A DNA stretch of 64,000 bases from Nocardioides sp. 1609 (GCF_004522105.1 NZ_SPUJ01000008.1:124001-188000); one strand, 5' to 3'; counted from the first letter of the stretch, positions 25,541-33,681 are shown. Program-made: numbers and translations. The notes: generated from the letters alone by a model not told the origin.

Positions 25541-26061
25541 GGATCTACACAGTTGGGTTCACAAAGAAGACAGCGCGAACCTTCTTCGGCTTGCTAGGAG
25601 ATTCGGGCGCAACATCTCTAATTGACGTCCGACTCAACAACGTGTCTCAGCTCGCAGGCTTCGCGAAGCGCGACGACTTGTCCTTCTTCTTAACGGAACT
25701 GTGCGGAATGCACTACTCCCACCAAATAGCGCTAGCGCCGACCCAACAGATGCTCGATGACTACAAGAAGCATGGGCTAAGCTGGGCCGAGTACGAGTCG
25801 CGCTTCCGAGGACTGATGAGTGAGCGACAGATCGAAGAATCCCTCTCACCAAGTGCCTTGGACAACGCAGTGTTGCTGTGTAGCGAAGACAAGCCCCACC
25901 AGTGCCATCGCCGTGTCGTGGCGGAGTATCTACAGGAATATTGGGAAGGTGTCGAGATCGTTCACTTGGGTGAGCTAAGTTCACCGCCCAAACGTCGGGC
26001 GACGAGACCAGCTGCATGCCCGCCAGACTCTGTTTCTACCTGGGCCGAAGATCTAACCTGA
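25537..26061 (+). CDS. DUF488 family protein (second of pair)
   Basis: The product is 174 residues. It is a shorter, divergent paralogue of the preceding gene. It has IYTVGFTKKTARTFFGLL, SLIDVRLNNVSQLAGFAKRD and VLLCSEDKPHQCHRRVVAEY. The paired cysteines and the HRR are conserved, but the amino-terminal helix region is different. Two different DUF488 copies side by side suggest a heterodimer or two related steps. The start is an ATG that overlaps the previous stop (ATGA). The gene ends 16 bases before the convergent DUF3644 gene, with no visible terminator in between. No regulator is encoded in this operon. Confidence 0.82.
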   Translation: MRIYTVGFTKKTARTFFGLLGDSGATSLIDVRLNNVSQLAGFAKRDDLSFFLTELCGMHYSHQIALAPTQQMLDDYKKHGLSWAEYESRFRGLMSERQIEESLSPSALDNAVLLCSEDKPHQCHRRVVAEYLQEYWEGVEIVHLGELSSPPKRRATRPAACPPDSVSTWAEDLT

Positions 26062-26077
26062 CATGGCGCTGAAGAGA

Positions 26078-27181
26078 CTAGCCCGTCTCGCCTTCGGACG
26101 ACCCGATCGACTTCTTTCCTTTAGGCAAGGTCGACACCTTTCGGCGCGGAGCTGAGCCGACGGTCTCTCGGTAGCCGGCCTCGGTGCTAAGGAGGTCCAC
26201 GAGCTTCTGCACGTACGCGGGTGTGTAGACGTATTGGGACATTGCCGGAACCCATACGCAATAGTGAGCCAGGGTCTTCTCGGGGGTCTTGCTGTTGCCG
26301 CCAGGGCGCACGTTCAAGATCTTCCAAGTGCGCGCGAAGTGGTTCGTCCTGAATTCGAACGGGATCTGCCCTTCTACTGCTTCGGCTGCCGCCTTCGGCA
26401 GCATCTTGTCCAGCAAACCGACTTCACGCTGCTTCTCAGTGACGAACACCGTGCCTGCCTTACCGCCCGTCTTTAGTTCCTCGAGTTCATCCTCGGTCAA
26501 CTCCTTCTGGCTCACGAACGTGATGGCCATATCCGCTTCGCTCTTCGGCCCTTTGATCGGAGTGAGCTCCACTCGATAGGCAAACCTTTCGGAACCAGCA
26601 ACGGCTGGATCTAAGTTGGCTTCGAACGTTGTTATATACGTCCGCGCGGCCTTTGGGAGTCTCTTTCGCTGCTTGTTGTGTGCGTCGACTGCCTCAGGCG
26701 TCAACGCTTGGACAAAAACCGGGAACCGCAGTTCGTCTGACAGGCTTTGCTCTTTGCCGAACCGCTTAGTCAACTCGGCCTCGAAGTTGATGACATATGC
26801 GTGTGCATGCGGGCCGGTAGTCGCCATGAACGCATCTTGAAATCGATGCTCGATCTTGTTCCTCAGCCCAATAAAGAACGCAATATTCTGGCGGATCGGA
26901 TCCGCATCGGTGTATTCGTGCTTCAGGCATTGAGCCAGGTCCCAGGTCTTCCGCGTGCCATCTGGATTCTTCTCGTAGCGCCCGTTCCTCTCTCTATAGA
27001 AGATCGTCTCGCTCCGCCGCACGCGGTCGCCGTGAAGCAGGTTCTGCCAAGCCAGGTGCATATGCACCACGAAATCCAAGTAACTCCGCCGGTCGCCAGG
27101 GCGGTTATAGAAATCGATCGCCAGACAGGCCTGCCGGCGCGCTTCCTGCATCGTGTGGTGCCACTTCGGTCTCGCTGCCAT
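26078..27181 (-). CDS. DUF3644 domain-containing protein
   Basis: The product is 367 residues. The first 150 residues have the DUF3644 pattern: EARRQACLAIDFYNRPGDRR, SYLDFVVHMHLAWQNLLHG, a KTWDLAQCLKHEY segment and FFIGLRNKIEHRF. The R-N-K-I-E-H-R motif resembles the RxxxxH active sites of HEPN-type RNases, so a nuclease role is possible; that is my inference. The carboxy half (about 180-340) is a separate mixed domain with no recognised motif. The start ATG at 27179-27181 has AGGAGA eight bases upstream. The open frame extends to 27490 but without coding support. It converges with the DUF488 operon, and its own promoter must lie in 27182-27507. Confidence 0.8.
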   Translation of the reverse strand: MAARPKWHHTMQEARRQACLAIDFYNRPGDRRSYLDFVVHMHLAWQNLLHGDRVRRSETIFYRERNGRYEKNPDGTRKTWDLAQCLKHEYTDADPIRQNIAFFIGLRNKIEHRFQDAFMATTGPHAHAYVINFEAELTKRFGKEQSLSDELRFPVFVQALTPEAVDAHNKQRKRLPKAARTYITTFEANLDPAVAGSERFAYRVELTPIKGPKSEADMAITFVSQKELTEDELEELKTGGKAGTVFVTEKQREVGLLDKMLPKAAAEAVEGQIPFEFRTNHFARTWKILNVRPGGNSKTPEKTLAHYCVWVPAMSQYVYTPAYVQKLVDLLSTEAGYRETVGSAPRRKVSTLPKGKKSIGSSEGETG

Positions 27182-27507
27182 TGAGGTCTCCTGAGATGAA
27201 GCGCCACGTTTGCACGCCTGGCACCGACCCACAACCAGTTTTCGGTGCGTGTTGGCACCCAAACTGAAGCGAGTGTTCTGCAAATGCGCCCCGCACGACA
27301 TCTGTCGGTGATCCGTTCTAGTGTCACGACTCGCCGCCTCAACGAGCTCATGACAAAGGGAGCGCACGAGGATGCCCACACACCACGCGTCGAGGTGGAG
27401 GCGAGCGGTGTCGATCGCGATGCTCGGGTCGTGGATGTCGCTCGTCATGTCCATAGTGAGCTGCCAGTCGTCCTGCGTGCGGTGGAGCATCTCGCCGAGC
27501 TGAGTAG
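27182..27507. other. Intergenic region upstream of the DUF3644 gene
   Basis: There are 326 bases between the DUF3644 start and the end of the excisionase operon. A promoter for the DUF3644 gene is expected here. I see no RNA gene, repeat or convincing small gene. Confidence 0.4.
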
Positions 27508-27660
27508 CTACCTGAGGGAGCGCGGCGCCGCGTCCGCGACATGGGCGATGACGAGGTCGATGTCGGCTGGGGTCAGGCCCGGTCGGTCGACAGTGGTTCG
27601 GGCGAGTCGGCGGATGGCGTCCTCAGCCTCCCGCGCGCAGTCCAGGATGTCGTCACGCAT
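27508..27660 (-). CDS. Small acidic protein in excisionase operon
   Basis: The product is 50 residues: MRDDILDCAREAEDAIRRLA is followed by a TVDRPGLTPADIDLVI segment, with helical character and net negative charge. It starts five bases after the excisionase stop (TGAACCCGATG), so it is probably translated from the same message. I recognise no family. It could be a partner of the excisionase or a regulator of integrase activity. The amino-acid pattern is much more protein-like than the overlapping frames, but the gene is short and could be chance. Confidence 0.5.
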   Translation of the reverse strand: MRDDILDCAREAEDAIRRLARTTVDRPGLTPADIDLVIAHVADAAPRSLR

Positions 27661-27665
27661 CGGGT

Positions 27666-27863
27666 TCACAGCCGGGCCGAGGGAATGCGGCGCAGCGCGG
27701 ATTCCAACTCGTCGAGCCGTAGCCGGATGGAGCGGCGCCCGCACTGATAGGCGGGGATCGTGCCGTCGCTGATGCGGCGTCGAATGGTGCGGGTCGACAG
27801 CGACATCATCTCGGCGGCTTCTTCGAGGCTGACGTAGACGGGCAGTTCGCGCTTCCTGGTCAT
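27666..27863 (-). CDS. xis: Excisionase-like MerR/HTH_17 DNA-binding protein
   Basis: The product is 65 residues, all one winged helix-turn-helix domain of the excisionase family: YVSLEEAAEMMSLSTRTIRR, RISDGTIPAYQCGRRSIRLR and LDELESALRR. The sequence S-x-R-T-I-R-R lies in the recognition helix, and R-S-I-R-L-R-L-D-E-L is the family wing. It most likely bends DNA at the att site and directs the integrase toward excision. The start codon lies three bases downstream of the stop of the HTH gene before it. The function is inferred by family and by the presence of an integrase in the same element. Confidence 0.82.
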   Translation of the reverse strand: MTRKRELPVYVSLEEAAEMMSLSTRTIRRRISDGTIPAYQCGRRSIRLRLDELESALRRIPSARL

Positions 27864-27866
27864 CGT

Positions 27867-28088
27867 TCAGCTCCGAGCCGTGGACGTGGCGGTAGCGACG
27901 AAGCGACGTGCCTCGGCGACCTGAATGTAGAGGCGGCCGCATCCCTCGAACCTGGCCCACCGGGGTCCGACGCCGCGTCGGCGCCAGTCCCGCACGGTGC
28001 GTTGCGGGGTGTGGATGAGGGTGCAGAAGTCCTCGAAGGTGAGGAGTCCGTGGTCGTGCCATTCCTCGGGGATGTGGATCTGTTCCAT
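27867..28088 (-). CDS. Small helix-turn-helix protein
   Basis: The product is 73 residues. MEQIHIPEEWHDHGLLTFED leads into FCTLIHTPQRTVRDWRRRGV and RFEGCGRLYIQVAEARRFV. This is the AlpA/HTH_17-like layout in which R-T-V-R-D-W-R lies in the recognition helix and G-x-R-L-Y-I is the wing. It is similar in plan to the excisionase gene that follows. The ATG at 28086-28088 has GGAGGA upstream. One of three copies of the 18-bp CTCGTCA-N5-CGTCAC-type repeat lies 127 bases before this start, so the protein may bind it and regulate the operon and the relaxase gene; that is inferred. Confidence 0.7.
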   Translation of the reverse strand: MEQIHIPEEWHDHGLLTFEDFCTLIHTPQRTVRDWRRRGVGPRWARFEGCGRLYIQVAEARRFVATATSTARS

Positions 28089-28215
28089 GGTGTCCTCCGG
28101 TCGTCGAGGACGAGGCCGCGCCGGTCGAGTCCGGTGCGTTCCACCGTTGGCGGCGGATGTCCTCTCATATAGACCAAGGGAGAAAACAGCCGCCTGGCGA
28201 TCACTTCGACCCAAA

Positions 28216-28233
28216 CTCGTCACTATTCGTCAC
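28216..28233 (+). repeat. 18-bp motif copy 1, upstream of HTH/excisionase operon
   Basis: CTCGTCACTATTCGTCAC, with CGTCA repeated every 11 bases. It overlaps the last codon of the relaxase and lies 127 bases before the HTH gene start. Copies 2 and 3 lie upstream of the relaxase. Confidence 0.5.
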
Positions 28234-30941
28234 CGGCCGACACCCCTGGCCGGGGGTCGGGGCGCCGGTGGTGCCAGGAGTGCCGGGCGACGATGCCTTG
28301 GCTGGATGTCGTCCGGGCCGTACGACGTAGGCGGTGGCTGCGACCCGTACTGGTCAATCGCTTCGATCGTGCGCTCGGCGGCGTGTGCGGGTCCGAGGTC
28401 GGCGCGGTCGCGGCTGAACACCTCGATCCATCGTGCGCGTGCTTCGTCAAGGTTGTCTGCGACGAGGTGGGCAGTGTGGCTGTGCCGGCCGCGGGTCATG
28501 CCGACGTACGCCGACGCGGCTCCGGTCGTCTCGCCGATGAGCAGGTGCGAGTGGTCGACGGTATCGCCCTGGGCGCCGTGCACCGTGGTGGCGAAGGCGA
28601 GCTCGACGTGGCGGCTGGCGTACTCGGCGGGCAGCGACCGTTCGCCGCACCGGCCACGTACGAGGAGGGAGCCGCCTTCGCCTACCGCTGCGACCGTCCA
28701 GGTGTCGCGGTTGGCCACGCCGAGGTCGCGGTCGTTTCGACGGGTCGCGACCCGGTCGCCGCGGCTGACCTGTTCGCCGGCGGAGGTCGTCATGGTCGTC
28801 GCTCCGGCCACGTCGCCGTCGTTGTTGCCGGCCCGCCGTTCGTCGCGGATGGCGACGTTGAGCAGACCCACCTGTTCGCGGGTGTCGGCGATGAGCAAGG
28901 GAGCCGCACTCGGGTCGTTGACGGCAACTGCAGTGACCGCCGCGAGGCGCTCGACCTCGGTCGGGTGGATGACTATCTCGCCGCGGTCGACGAGGGTGTC
29001 GAACACCTCGCCGCTTCGTTCGCCGGTGCGCATCCGGAGGGTGAGGTCGGCGTAGGTGTCGTCGACGAAGCGGTGGACGGTGTCGAGCTCGACGAGCGCC
29101 TCGTCCGGCGCCCACCGGATGGCGAGGTCGAAGGCGCCACCGCGGCCGACGGCGGGCACCTGGTGCCGGTCACCGACGAGCGCGACGCGGGCGCCAGACT
29201 CATCGGCCACTGTCAGCAGCGCACGCATGACGTCCTGGCCGAGCATGCCGGCCTCGTCGACGAGCAGGACGTCCCCGGGCAGCAGCCGCGCAAGTGGGTC
29301 TGGCCCCGCGAGGTCCGCGGCGTTGAGACGGTCCCAACGTCCGTCGTCGTCCCACCGGAAGCCGTGCTGGTGCACGAGCCACGCGGCCGAGAACGCGTCA
29401 CAGCCGACCTGCTCCCCCGCGACCTGCGCGGCCTTAAGAGTCGGGGTAGCCACGACCAGTCGGTACCCGTCGCTCTCGAGTCGTTCGCTCGCCGCAGCGA
29501 GGGTGGTGGTCTTGCCGGTGCCAGCCGCACCCTCGACGACGACTAGACGGGATGTGCCGAGGAGCGCGCCGACGACGTCTCGCTGACCTCGGTCGAGCTT
29601 CCGCCGAGCCACGGCGGAACCGACCTTGACCGGTACGCCTGGGTGCTCGGCTCGCGCGACCAACCGGGCGACGATGTCGAACTCGACAGCGACCACCTCG
29701 CGGGAGGTGAGAGCGCGGACATGGCCGGGCACGTCGTCGCGGTCCAGGAGCGGACGCGACGCAGCGACCGCGCGAGCGGTGAGGTCCTCAGCCAGCTCGC
29801 GGCGTACGACGCCGTCGACGATCACGCCGACGTCAGCGAGGATGCGCTCGCACTCACCGCGCAGGTCGGCGGCGTTCCAGCTGGAGCGTTTGGCCCCGAG
29901 CCGGACCAGTGCGAGCTCGACGACAGCGTCGCGGTTGATGCGCGCGATTGGGATCGCGGCCGGGATCGACACGGTCTGGTCGGCGGGTGCGGCCGGAGGA
30001 CGGAAGCCGAGGTCGTTCAGCTCGTCGCGCCACCGCTGCGCGAGGTCGGTGCCGGACTCCGGCACCACCTTGTCGGGTCGGGCTTGCGCCCAGGCACGGC
30101 GATCCCAGGATCGTCGCTGGCGCGGTCCGGGCTCCTGGTCCGGGTTGTCCGTTCGCCACGCCGCTTCGTACCTGTCGACGTTGCGGTTGATCTGCGCGGC
30201 GCGTGCGCTGAACCTGCCGGCGTACGGTTCGAGCTCGGTGATCTCTCCGGACCCGGCGTCGAGCGTGTAGCCGTACGCGGCGAGCGCACGGCGGAACTCG
30301 GGGTCGCAGACGACTGCGGCGTGACCGATCCCGTTGATGGCCTCGATGCTGTCGACGACGCCGACGGAGTGCAGTCCGCGCCACGCGGCGTGGGCGAACA
30401 CGCGCGCGTTGATCTGCAGGTGGAGGTGTCGGTGCGGGTCACCAGCACGGGACGTGTGGTGTCGAACGACGGCTGCCTCGATCCGCTCGACCGGCACCTG
30501 CACCTGTCGACCGCGTGGCCCGACGCGCGTCGTGGCGTGGTCGGCGACCCAGCCGATGATCTCGCCGGCAGCGCGTTCCTGGGCGGCGTCGTAGGCGTCG
30601 GCGATGGCGGGGTGGATCGCGGCCGCGAGGGACCAGGTCTTGGGCCCGTTGACCACGACCTCGACGAACCGAAGCCCGTGCTCGTCGGTGCGGAGCCGAC
30701 CCTTCGCGGCGCCGGTGGCGACGTCGTAGCCGGCGACCCATCGCTCGTAGCTGTCACCGTCGAGCACTCCTGCCACCTCGACGCCGGCGCCGGCGGTCGG
30801 TGTCGCGACGTAGTGGGTGGCGAGTCCGGTGCCCTCTGCCAGGTAGTAGTCGTCGACGCGTGACCGGTCGGACTCGACGTACGAGCGCGCAGCAGCCGCG
30901 GCACCGCGGTAGAACTTCACCCCGCCATGCATGTCGTCCAC
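28230..30941 (-). CDS. MobF-family (TrwC/TraI-like) relaxase with RecD-type helicase
   Basis: The product is 903 residues. The amino-terminal TrwC relaxase domain (about 1-280) has the tyrosine pair in VDDYYLAEGTG (32-33) and the metal-binding three-histidine motif DPHRHLHLQIN (170-174). The helicase domain from about 440 has Walker A EGAAGTGKTTT, Walker B LLVDEAGML, GDRHQVPAVGRGG and the UvrD/RecD carboxy motif VHGAQGDTVDHSH with AYVGMTRGR. It nicks the transfer origin, stays bound to the 5' end and unwinds the strand for transfer. No type IV secretion genes are visible, so a helper element is needed. The start is an ATG at 30941 (a second at 30932) with no strong ribosome site. Confidence 0.92.
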   Translation of the reverse strand: MDDMHGGVKFYRGAAAAARSYVESDRSRVDDYYLAEGTGLATHYVATPTAGAGVEVAGVLDGDSYERWVAGYDVATGAAKGRLRTDEHGLRFVEVVVNGPKTWSLAAAIHPAIADAYDAAQERAAGEIIGWVADHATTRVGPRGRQVQVPVERIEAAVVRHHTSRAGDPHRHLHLQINARVFAHAAWRGLHSVGVVDSIEAINGIGHAAVVCDPEFRRALAAYGYTLDAGSGEITELEPYAGRFSARAAQINRNVDRYEAAWRTDNPDQEPGPRQRRSWDRRAWAQARPDKVVPESGTDLAQRWRDELNDLGFRPPAAPADQTVSIPAAIPIARINRDAVVELALVRLGAKRSSWNAADLRGECERILADVGVIVDGVVRRELAEDLTARAVAASRPLLDRDDVPGHVRALTSREVVAVEFDIVARLVARAEHPGVPVKVGSAVARRKLDRGQRDVVGALLGTSRLVVVEGAAGTGKTTTLAAASERLESDGYRLVVATPTLKAAQVAGEQVGCDAFSAAWLVHQHGFRWDDDGRWDRLNAADLAGPDPLARLLPGDVLLVDEAGMLGQDVMRALLTVADESGARVALVGDRHQVPAVGRGGAFDLAIRWAPDEALVELDTVHRFVDDTYADLTLRMRTGERSGEVFDTLVDRGEIVIHPTEVERLAAVTAVAVNDPSAAPLLIADTREQVGLLNVAIRDERRAGNNDGDVAGATTMTTSAGEQVSRGDRVATRRNDRDLGVANRDTWTVAAVGEGGSLLVRGRCGERSLPAEYASRHVELAFATTVHGAQGDTVDHSHLLIGETTGAASAYVGMTRGRHSHTAHLVADNLDEARARWIEVFSRDRADLGPAHAAERTIEAIDQYGSQPPPTSYGPDDIQPRHRRPALLAPPAPRPPARGVGR

Positions 30942-30946
30942 CGCCG

Positions 30947-30964
30947 CTCGTCATTCGTCGTCAC
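30947..30964 (+). repeat. 18-bp motif copy 2, upstream of relaxase
   Basis: CTCGTCATTCGTCGTCAC begins 6 bases before the relaxase start codon on the opposite strand. It matches copies 1 and 3 in both CGTCA halves at the same 11-base spacing. Confidence 0.5.
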
Positions 30965-31094
30965 TTGGCCTTGAAATGGCGCTCGGCCCGCTCCGGGGGG
31001 AACGGGCCGTGCTGATCGATCTACGGAACTTCGTAGCATGCGTGCCGCAGAGTTCCTAGAGGCTCTGAGGCCATATGGAGCTGGAGATTCCGGG

Positions 31095-31112
31095 CTCGTC
31101 ACTGGTCGTCAC
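31095..31112 (+). repeat. 18-bp motif copy 3, upstream of relaxase
   Basis: CTCGTCACTGGTCGTCAC lies 148 bases upstream of copy 2 relative to the window and differs from copy 1 at only two central positions. Same orientation as the others. Confidence 0.5.
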
Positions 31113-31390
31113 GGTCTTCAGTGCTGATGCGGATTCTGAGACGCAGTCGTGGCAAGAGACGTAGCGTTCCTCGCGTCAGTGCGGCGTGGGCTCCTGACGA
31201 GAAGCGCATGCGTCTGCGCCACTCCGGCACATGCGGTGCGTATGCCGTGACGCTCCCGAAGGGAGCGACGCAGTCCACGAACGACGCTCGAATCGGGTGC
31301 GCTGCGTCACCTGTGTCGCGACTCTGGTCGACGCTGCGACGGAGCCGATAACCACGACCGAACGAGCGCCGCAGCGGGCGACCCCGCGAC

Positions 31391-32383
31391 CTACCCCTGA
31401 ACAGGCCGCTCGTAGTGCTCGAGCAGTTCGGCCACCAAGGCCACCGCCCCCGGCAGTACCTCCGCCCCCGTCGTCAACACCCGGGACGCCTGCCCGCTGG
31501 CCAGCATGAGCAGACCCACCCGCCGGTCGACAGGCGGCAGCATCTCGAGGTCCGCCTGGAACGTCTCCTCAGACTCCGCGCCCGGAACGACATGCACCTT
31601 CTCGGCATACATGTCAGCAGCCCACCGCGCGTCCTGCCCGAGCTCCATCCGGACTGTCGTGGTGCGCCGCTGGCGCTCGAGTAGGGCGGCGACGTCAGCG
31701 GGCGGCTCGAACGTCTCGGCCAGCACCTCGACCTCCCGCATGTTCGACACCAGGTAGGTGCGCAGGCTGTCGTCGTCGGCGACAGGCCCGGCGTCGAGCT
31801 CCCATCCCCGTTTGGTTTGCACCAGCCGGAGCGGGTCAACGACGCGCACGCCGACCCCCTCGTGCCACGCGCGCGAGTAGACGATCCGCACCCGACGTCG
31901 GCTCTCCTGGGCTTGCTGGAGGGGCGCGACGAACCGGTTCCATCCTGCCGGCGTCGGCACGGCCGAGCCCTCGCCTGTGGTGGTCGACGCGACTACCTCG
32001 AGGGCCGCGACGAGAGCCTCGTTGTCCGGCTCGACATCCAGCAGTGCGAGTCCCGCCGTGTAGACGAGCGCGAGTTCGCCGGCGTCAACGTGCTCGATGC
32101 CGAGGCCTGCCGACCCGCCGAGCATCCGGACGACGGTCGCGTCGTCCCGGTCCTCGTCCTCGCCCCAGACGAACTCAAGAACGGGCGGTCGGAAGATGTC
32201 GACGCCCCACCCCCACGACTCGGTGTCGAGGTAGGCGGTGAGATCCTCGCGGAGGGTCTCCTCCCCCACGCTCACCAGAGCAGCCAGCTCAGCAAGCGGT
32301 AGGCCGTCTGGATAGCCGCTGAGAGTCTGCAGAACCTCAGGCAGCCGTGCCACGCGCTGCACGTACTTAGGCGCCGCCATCAC
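31391..32383 (-). CDS. WYL-domain transcriptional regulator (PafC-like), second of pair
   Basis: The product is 330 residues. A winged-helix amino terminus (VQRVARLPEVLQTLSGYPDG, then LPLAELAALVSVGEETLRED) is followed by a WYL domain around residues 160-240 (RRVRIVYSRAWHEGVGVRVV, VDPLRLVQTKRGWELDAG) and a WCX extension. It has the PafC layout. WYL domains sense nucleic-acid or small ligands, and WYL regulators commonly control phage-defence islands and the DNA-damage response. The start overlaps the stop of the first WYL gene (GTGATG), with AAGGTGAG upstream. Which promoter the pair controls is not visible; the GHKL/helicase cluster is the obvious candidate. Confidence 0.82.
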   Translation of the reverse strand: MMAAPKYVQRVARLPEVLQTLSGYPDGLPLAELAALVSVGEETLREDLTAYLDTESWGWGVDIFRPPVLEFVWGEDEDRDDATVVRMLGGSAGLGIEHVDAGELALVYTAGLALLDVEPDNEALVAALEVVASTTTGEGSAVPTPAGWNRFVAPLQQAQESRRRVRIVYSRAWHEGVGVRVVDPLRLVQTKRGWELDAGPVADDDSLRTYLVSNMREVEVLAETFEPPADVAALLERQRRTTTVRMELGQDARWAADMYAEKVHVVPGAESEETFQADLEMLPPVDRRVGLLMLASGQASRVLTTGAEVLPGAVALVAELLEHYERPVQG

Positions 32384-33300
32384 CCACTCACCTTCTGCAA
32401 CTCGGTGAGCAACTCGTCGCGGACGTCGTCGGGCGACACGAGGCGCACCCTGTTGCCTAGCGCGTAGAGCCGCGAGCGCAACGCCGCCCGGTGCGTCACG
32501 GTGTAGGTCATGTCGACATCACCATCGTCGCGTGGCGACCGGGAGTCGGGCTCCCGGAGCAGCCGGACGACGTCCGGCACGTAGTCCGCCGGCGCCCGCA
32601 GTTTGACCTGCGTGGGCGCATCCACCTCCCACAGCAATGGGTGCAGCGGGATCGTACCGGTCGCCTCGAGCGGCTCGGCGCTCCCGGGCACGTCGAGAGT
32701 CGGGTCGCTCATGCGGCTCACCACGAAGTGTTTGAGGAGTCCGCTGTCGAGATCCGCGTCCTCCACGGCGCTGAAGTACCACTGCCCGTTCTGGAAACGG
32801 ACCGAAGCCGGGTGCGCGAGTCGCTGGGTGCCGAGGTAGCGGAAGCGCAGCCGCGACCGCACCCGCAACGCCTTCATGCACAGCGACAGCTCGACGCTTG
32901 CGTCGTGCGGGATCACGGCGCTGCCGACGCTCGCCGGGATCGTGGCAGTCTCAACCGACAGCCGCTTCGCAAGGTCTGCCCGGTCCGCCAAGATCATGGC
33001 CCGCTGCAGCGCCGCTACCTGAACGGGCGACAAGGCCAAACGCAGCCGGTTGTCGCAACTCACCATCCGGTACCTTGCCGGCTCCCCCTGCCCCGCGATG
33101 TTGTCGATCTGCCATCCCTGCTTGCGCAGGTGCTTGAGATCCTTTCCCAGTTGCGTGACCGGGTCCGAGTCGCCGTAGCCGCCCACCTCGATCAGACGGT
33201 CACCAAGCACACCCACGCGACCCGCGTTGTCCAGCGTCATCATCAGCCGCACGATTCGCCGCATCGGCTTCAACTGGTCGCGCCCCGCCCCTGGAGACAT
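32380..33300 (-). CDS. WYL-domain transcriptional regulator (PafB-like), first of pair
   Basis: The product is 306 residues. An HTH_11-like amino terminus (MRRIVRLMMTLDNAGRVGVL, DPVTQLGKDLKHLRKQGWQI) precedes the WYL domain (about 150-215: SRLRFRYLGTQRLAHPASVR, RFQNGQWYFSAVEDADL) and a WCX tail with DVVRLLREP. It is coupled by overlap to the following WYL gene, the arrangement of pafB-pafC, but it sits inside a mobile element and so is probably not the housekeeping pair. I place the start at the ATG at 33298-33300; an upstream start at 33432 would add residues with no family character. It reads away from the defence cluster. Confidence 0.82.
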   Translation of the reverse strand: MSPGAGRDQLKPMRRIVRLMMTLDNAGRVGVLGDRLIEVGGYGDSDPVTQLGKDLKHLRKQGWQIDNIAGQGEPARYRMVSCDNRLRLALSPVQVAALQRAMILADRADLAKRLSVETATIPASVGSAVIPHDASVELSLCMKALRVRSRLRFRYLGTQRLAHPASVRFQNGQWYFSAVEDADLDSGLLKHFVVSRMSDPTLDVPGSAEPLEATGTIPLHPLLWEVDAPTQVKLRAPADYVPDVVRLLREPDSRSPRDDGDVDMTYTVTHRAALRSRLYALGNRVRLVSPDDVRDELLTELQKVSG

Positions 33301-33383
33301 CGTCGTCGCCCCGATCTGTCGACTATGCGGGCCATCGTGCCCGGCCATGGCCGATCGCGCAGCCCCTCGACGAACTTCGACGC

Positions 33384-33647
33384 TCAGGAACGGCACCCCT
33401 CCGCCTGCGAGGTCACGTGAACGCCGAGGCACCCAGGGCAGTCGTACGCGCGGACCGCGCGGTGCGTGGTCGCTGATCCATCGAGTTCAGCGCAGTGCCG
33501 TGCGTTCGACGCGTGGTGCAAGGACGCCACCGCCTCTTCGTGGTCACGAAACCGGACCTTGCCACCGCACGATCGAACGCGGGGGCGACGGGTTTGGCGA
33601 GGACGACGCTCGTAGGTTTGAAGGCTCACGCTGACACGATGCGCCAA
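33384..33647 (-). CDS. Small cysteine-containing (zinc-ribbon-like) protein
   Basis: The product is up to 87 residues. After a basic amino terminus come SCGGKVRFRDHEEAVASLHH and RAVRAYDCPGCLGVHVTSQ. The spacing (one C early, a helix with repeated alanines and histidines, then Y-D-C-x-x-C-x-x-x-H near the end) matches a group of tiny actinobacterial zinc-ribbon proteins that end C-x-x-C-x-x-x-H-x-T-S. No function is known. The reading frame starts with TTG at 33647; a GTG at 33635 is an alternative. It is 83 bases upstream of the WYL pair and on the same strand, so co-expression is possible. Confidence 0.5.
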   Translation of the reverse strand: MAHRVSVSLQTYERRPRQTRRPRVRSCGGKVRFRDHEEAVASLHHASNARHCAELDGSATTHRAVRAYDCPGCLGVHVTSQAEGCRS

Positions 33648-33681
33648 AGGTCCGAATCAATGCTGTGGCAGGCGGAGAGTT

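Larger units (their letters stand above)
30942..31390. other. Noncoding region with palindromes; candidate transfer origin
   Basis: There are 449 bases with no supportable gene between the relaxase start and the WYL operon end. It holds an inverted repeat CGGCCCG/CGGGCCG (30984-31009), an imperfect palindrome CTACGGAACTTCGTAG (31021-31036), two copies of the 18-bp CGTCA motif, and a perfect hairpin CGCTCCC-GAA-GGGAGCG (31251-31267). Hairpins beside a relaxase gene are typical of oriT. The last hairpin could instead end the WYL transcript, though no U-run follows on that strand. The nick site cannot be identified by eye. Confidence 0.45.

Noticed and set aside
31391..33300. Calling the WYL pair the housekeeping pafBC
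   Set aside because: The layout matches, but no proteasome genes are nearby and the pair lies inside the integrated element.
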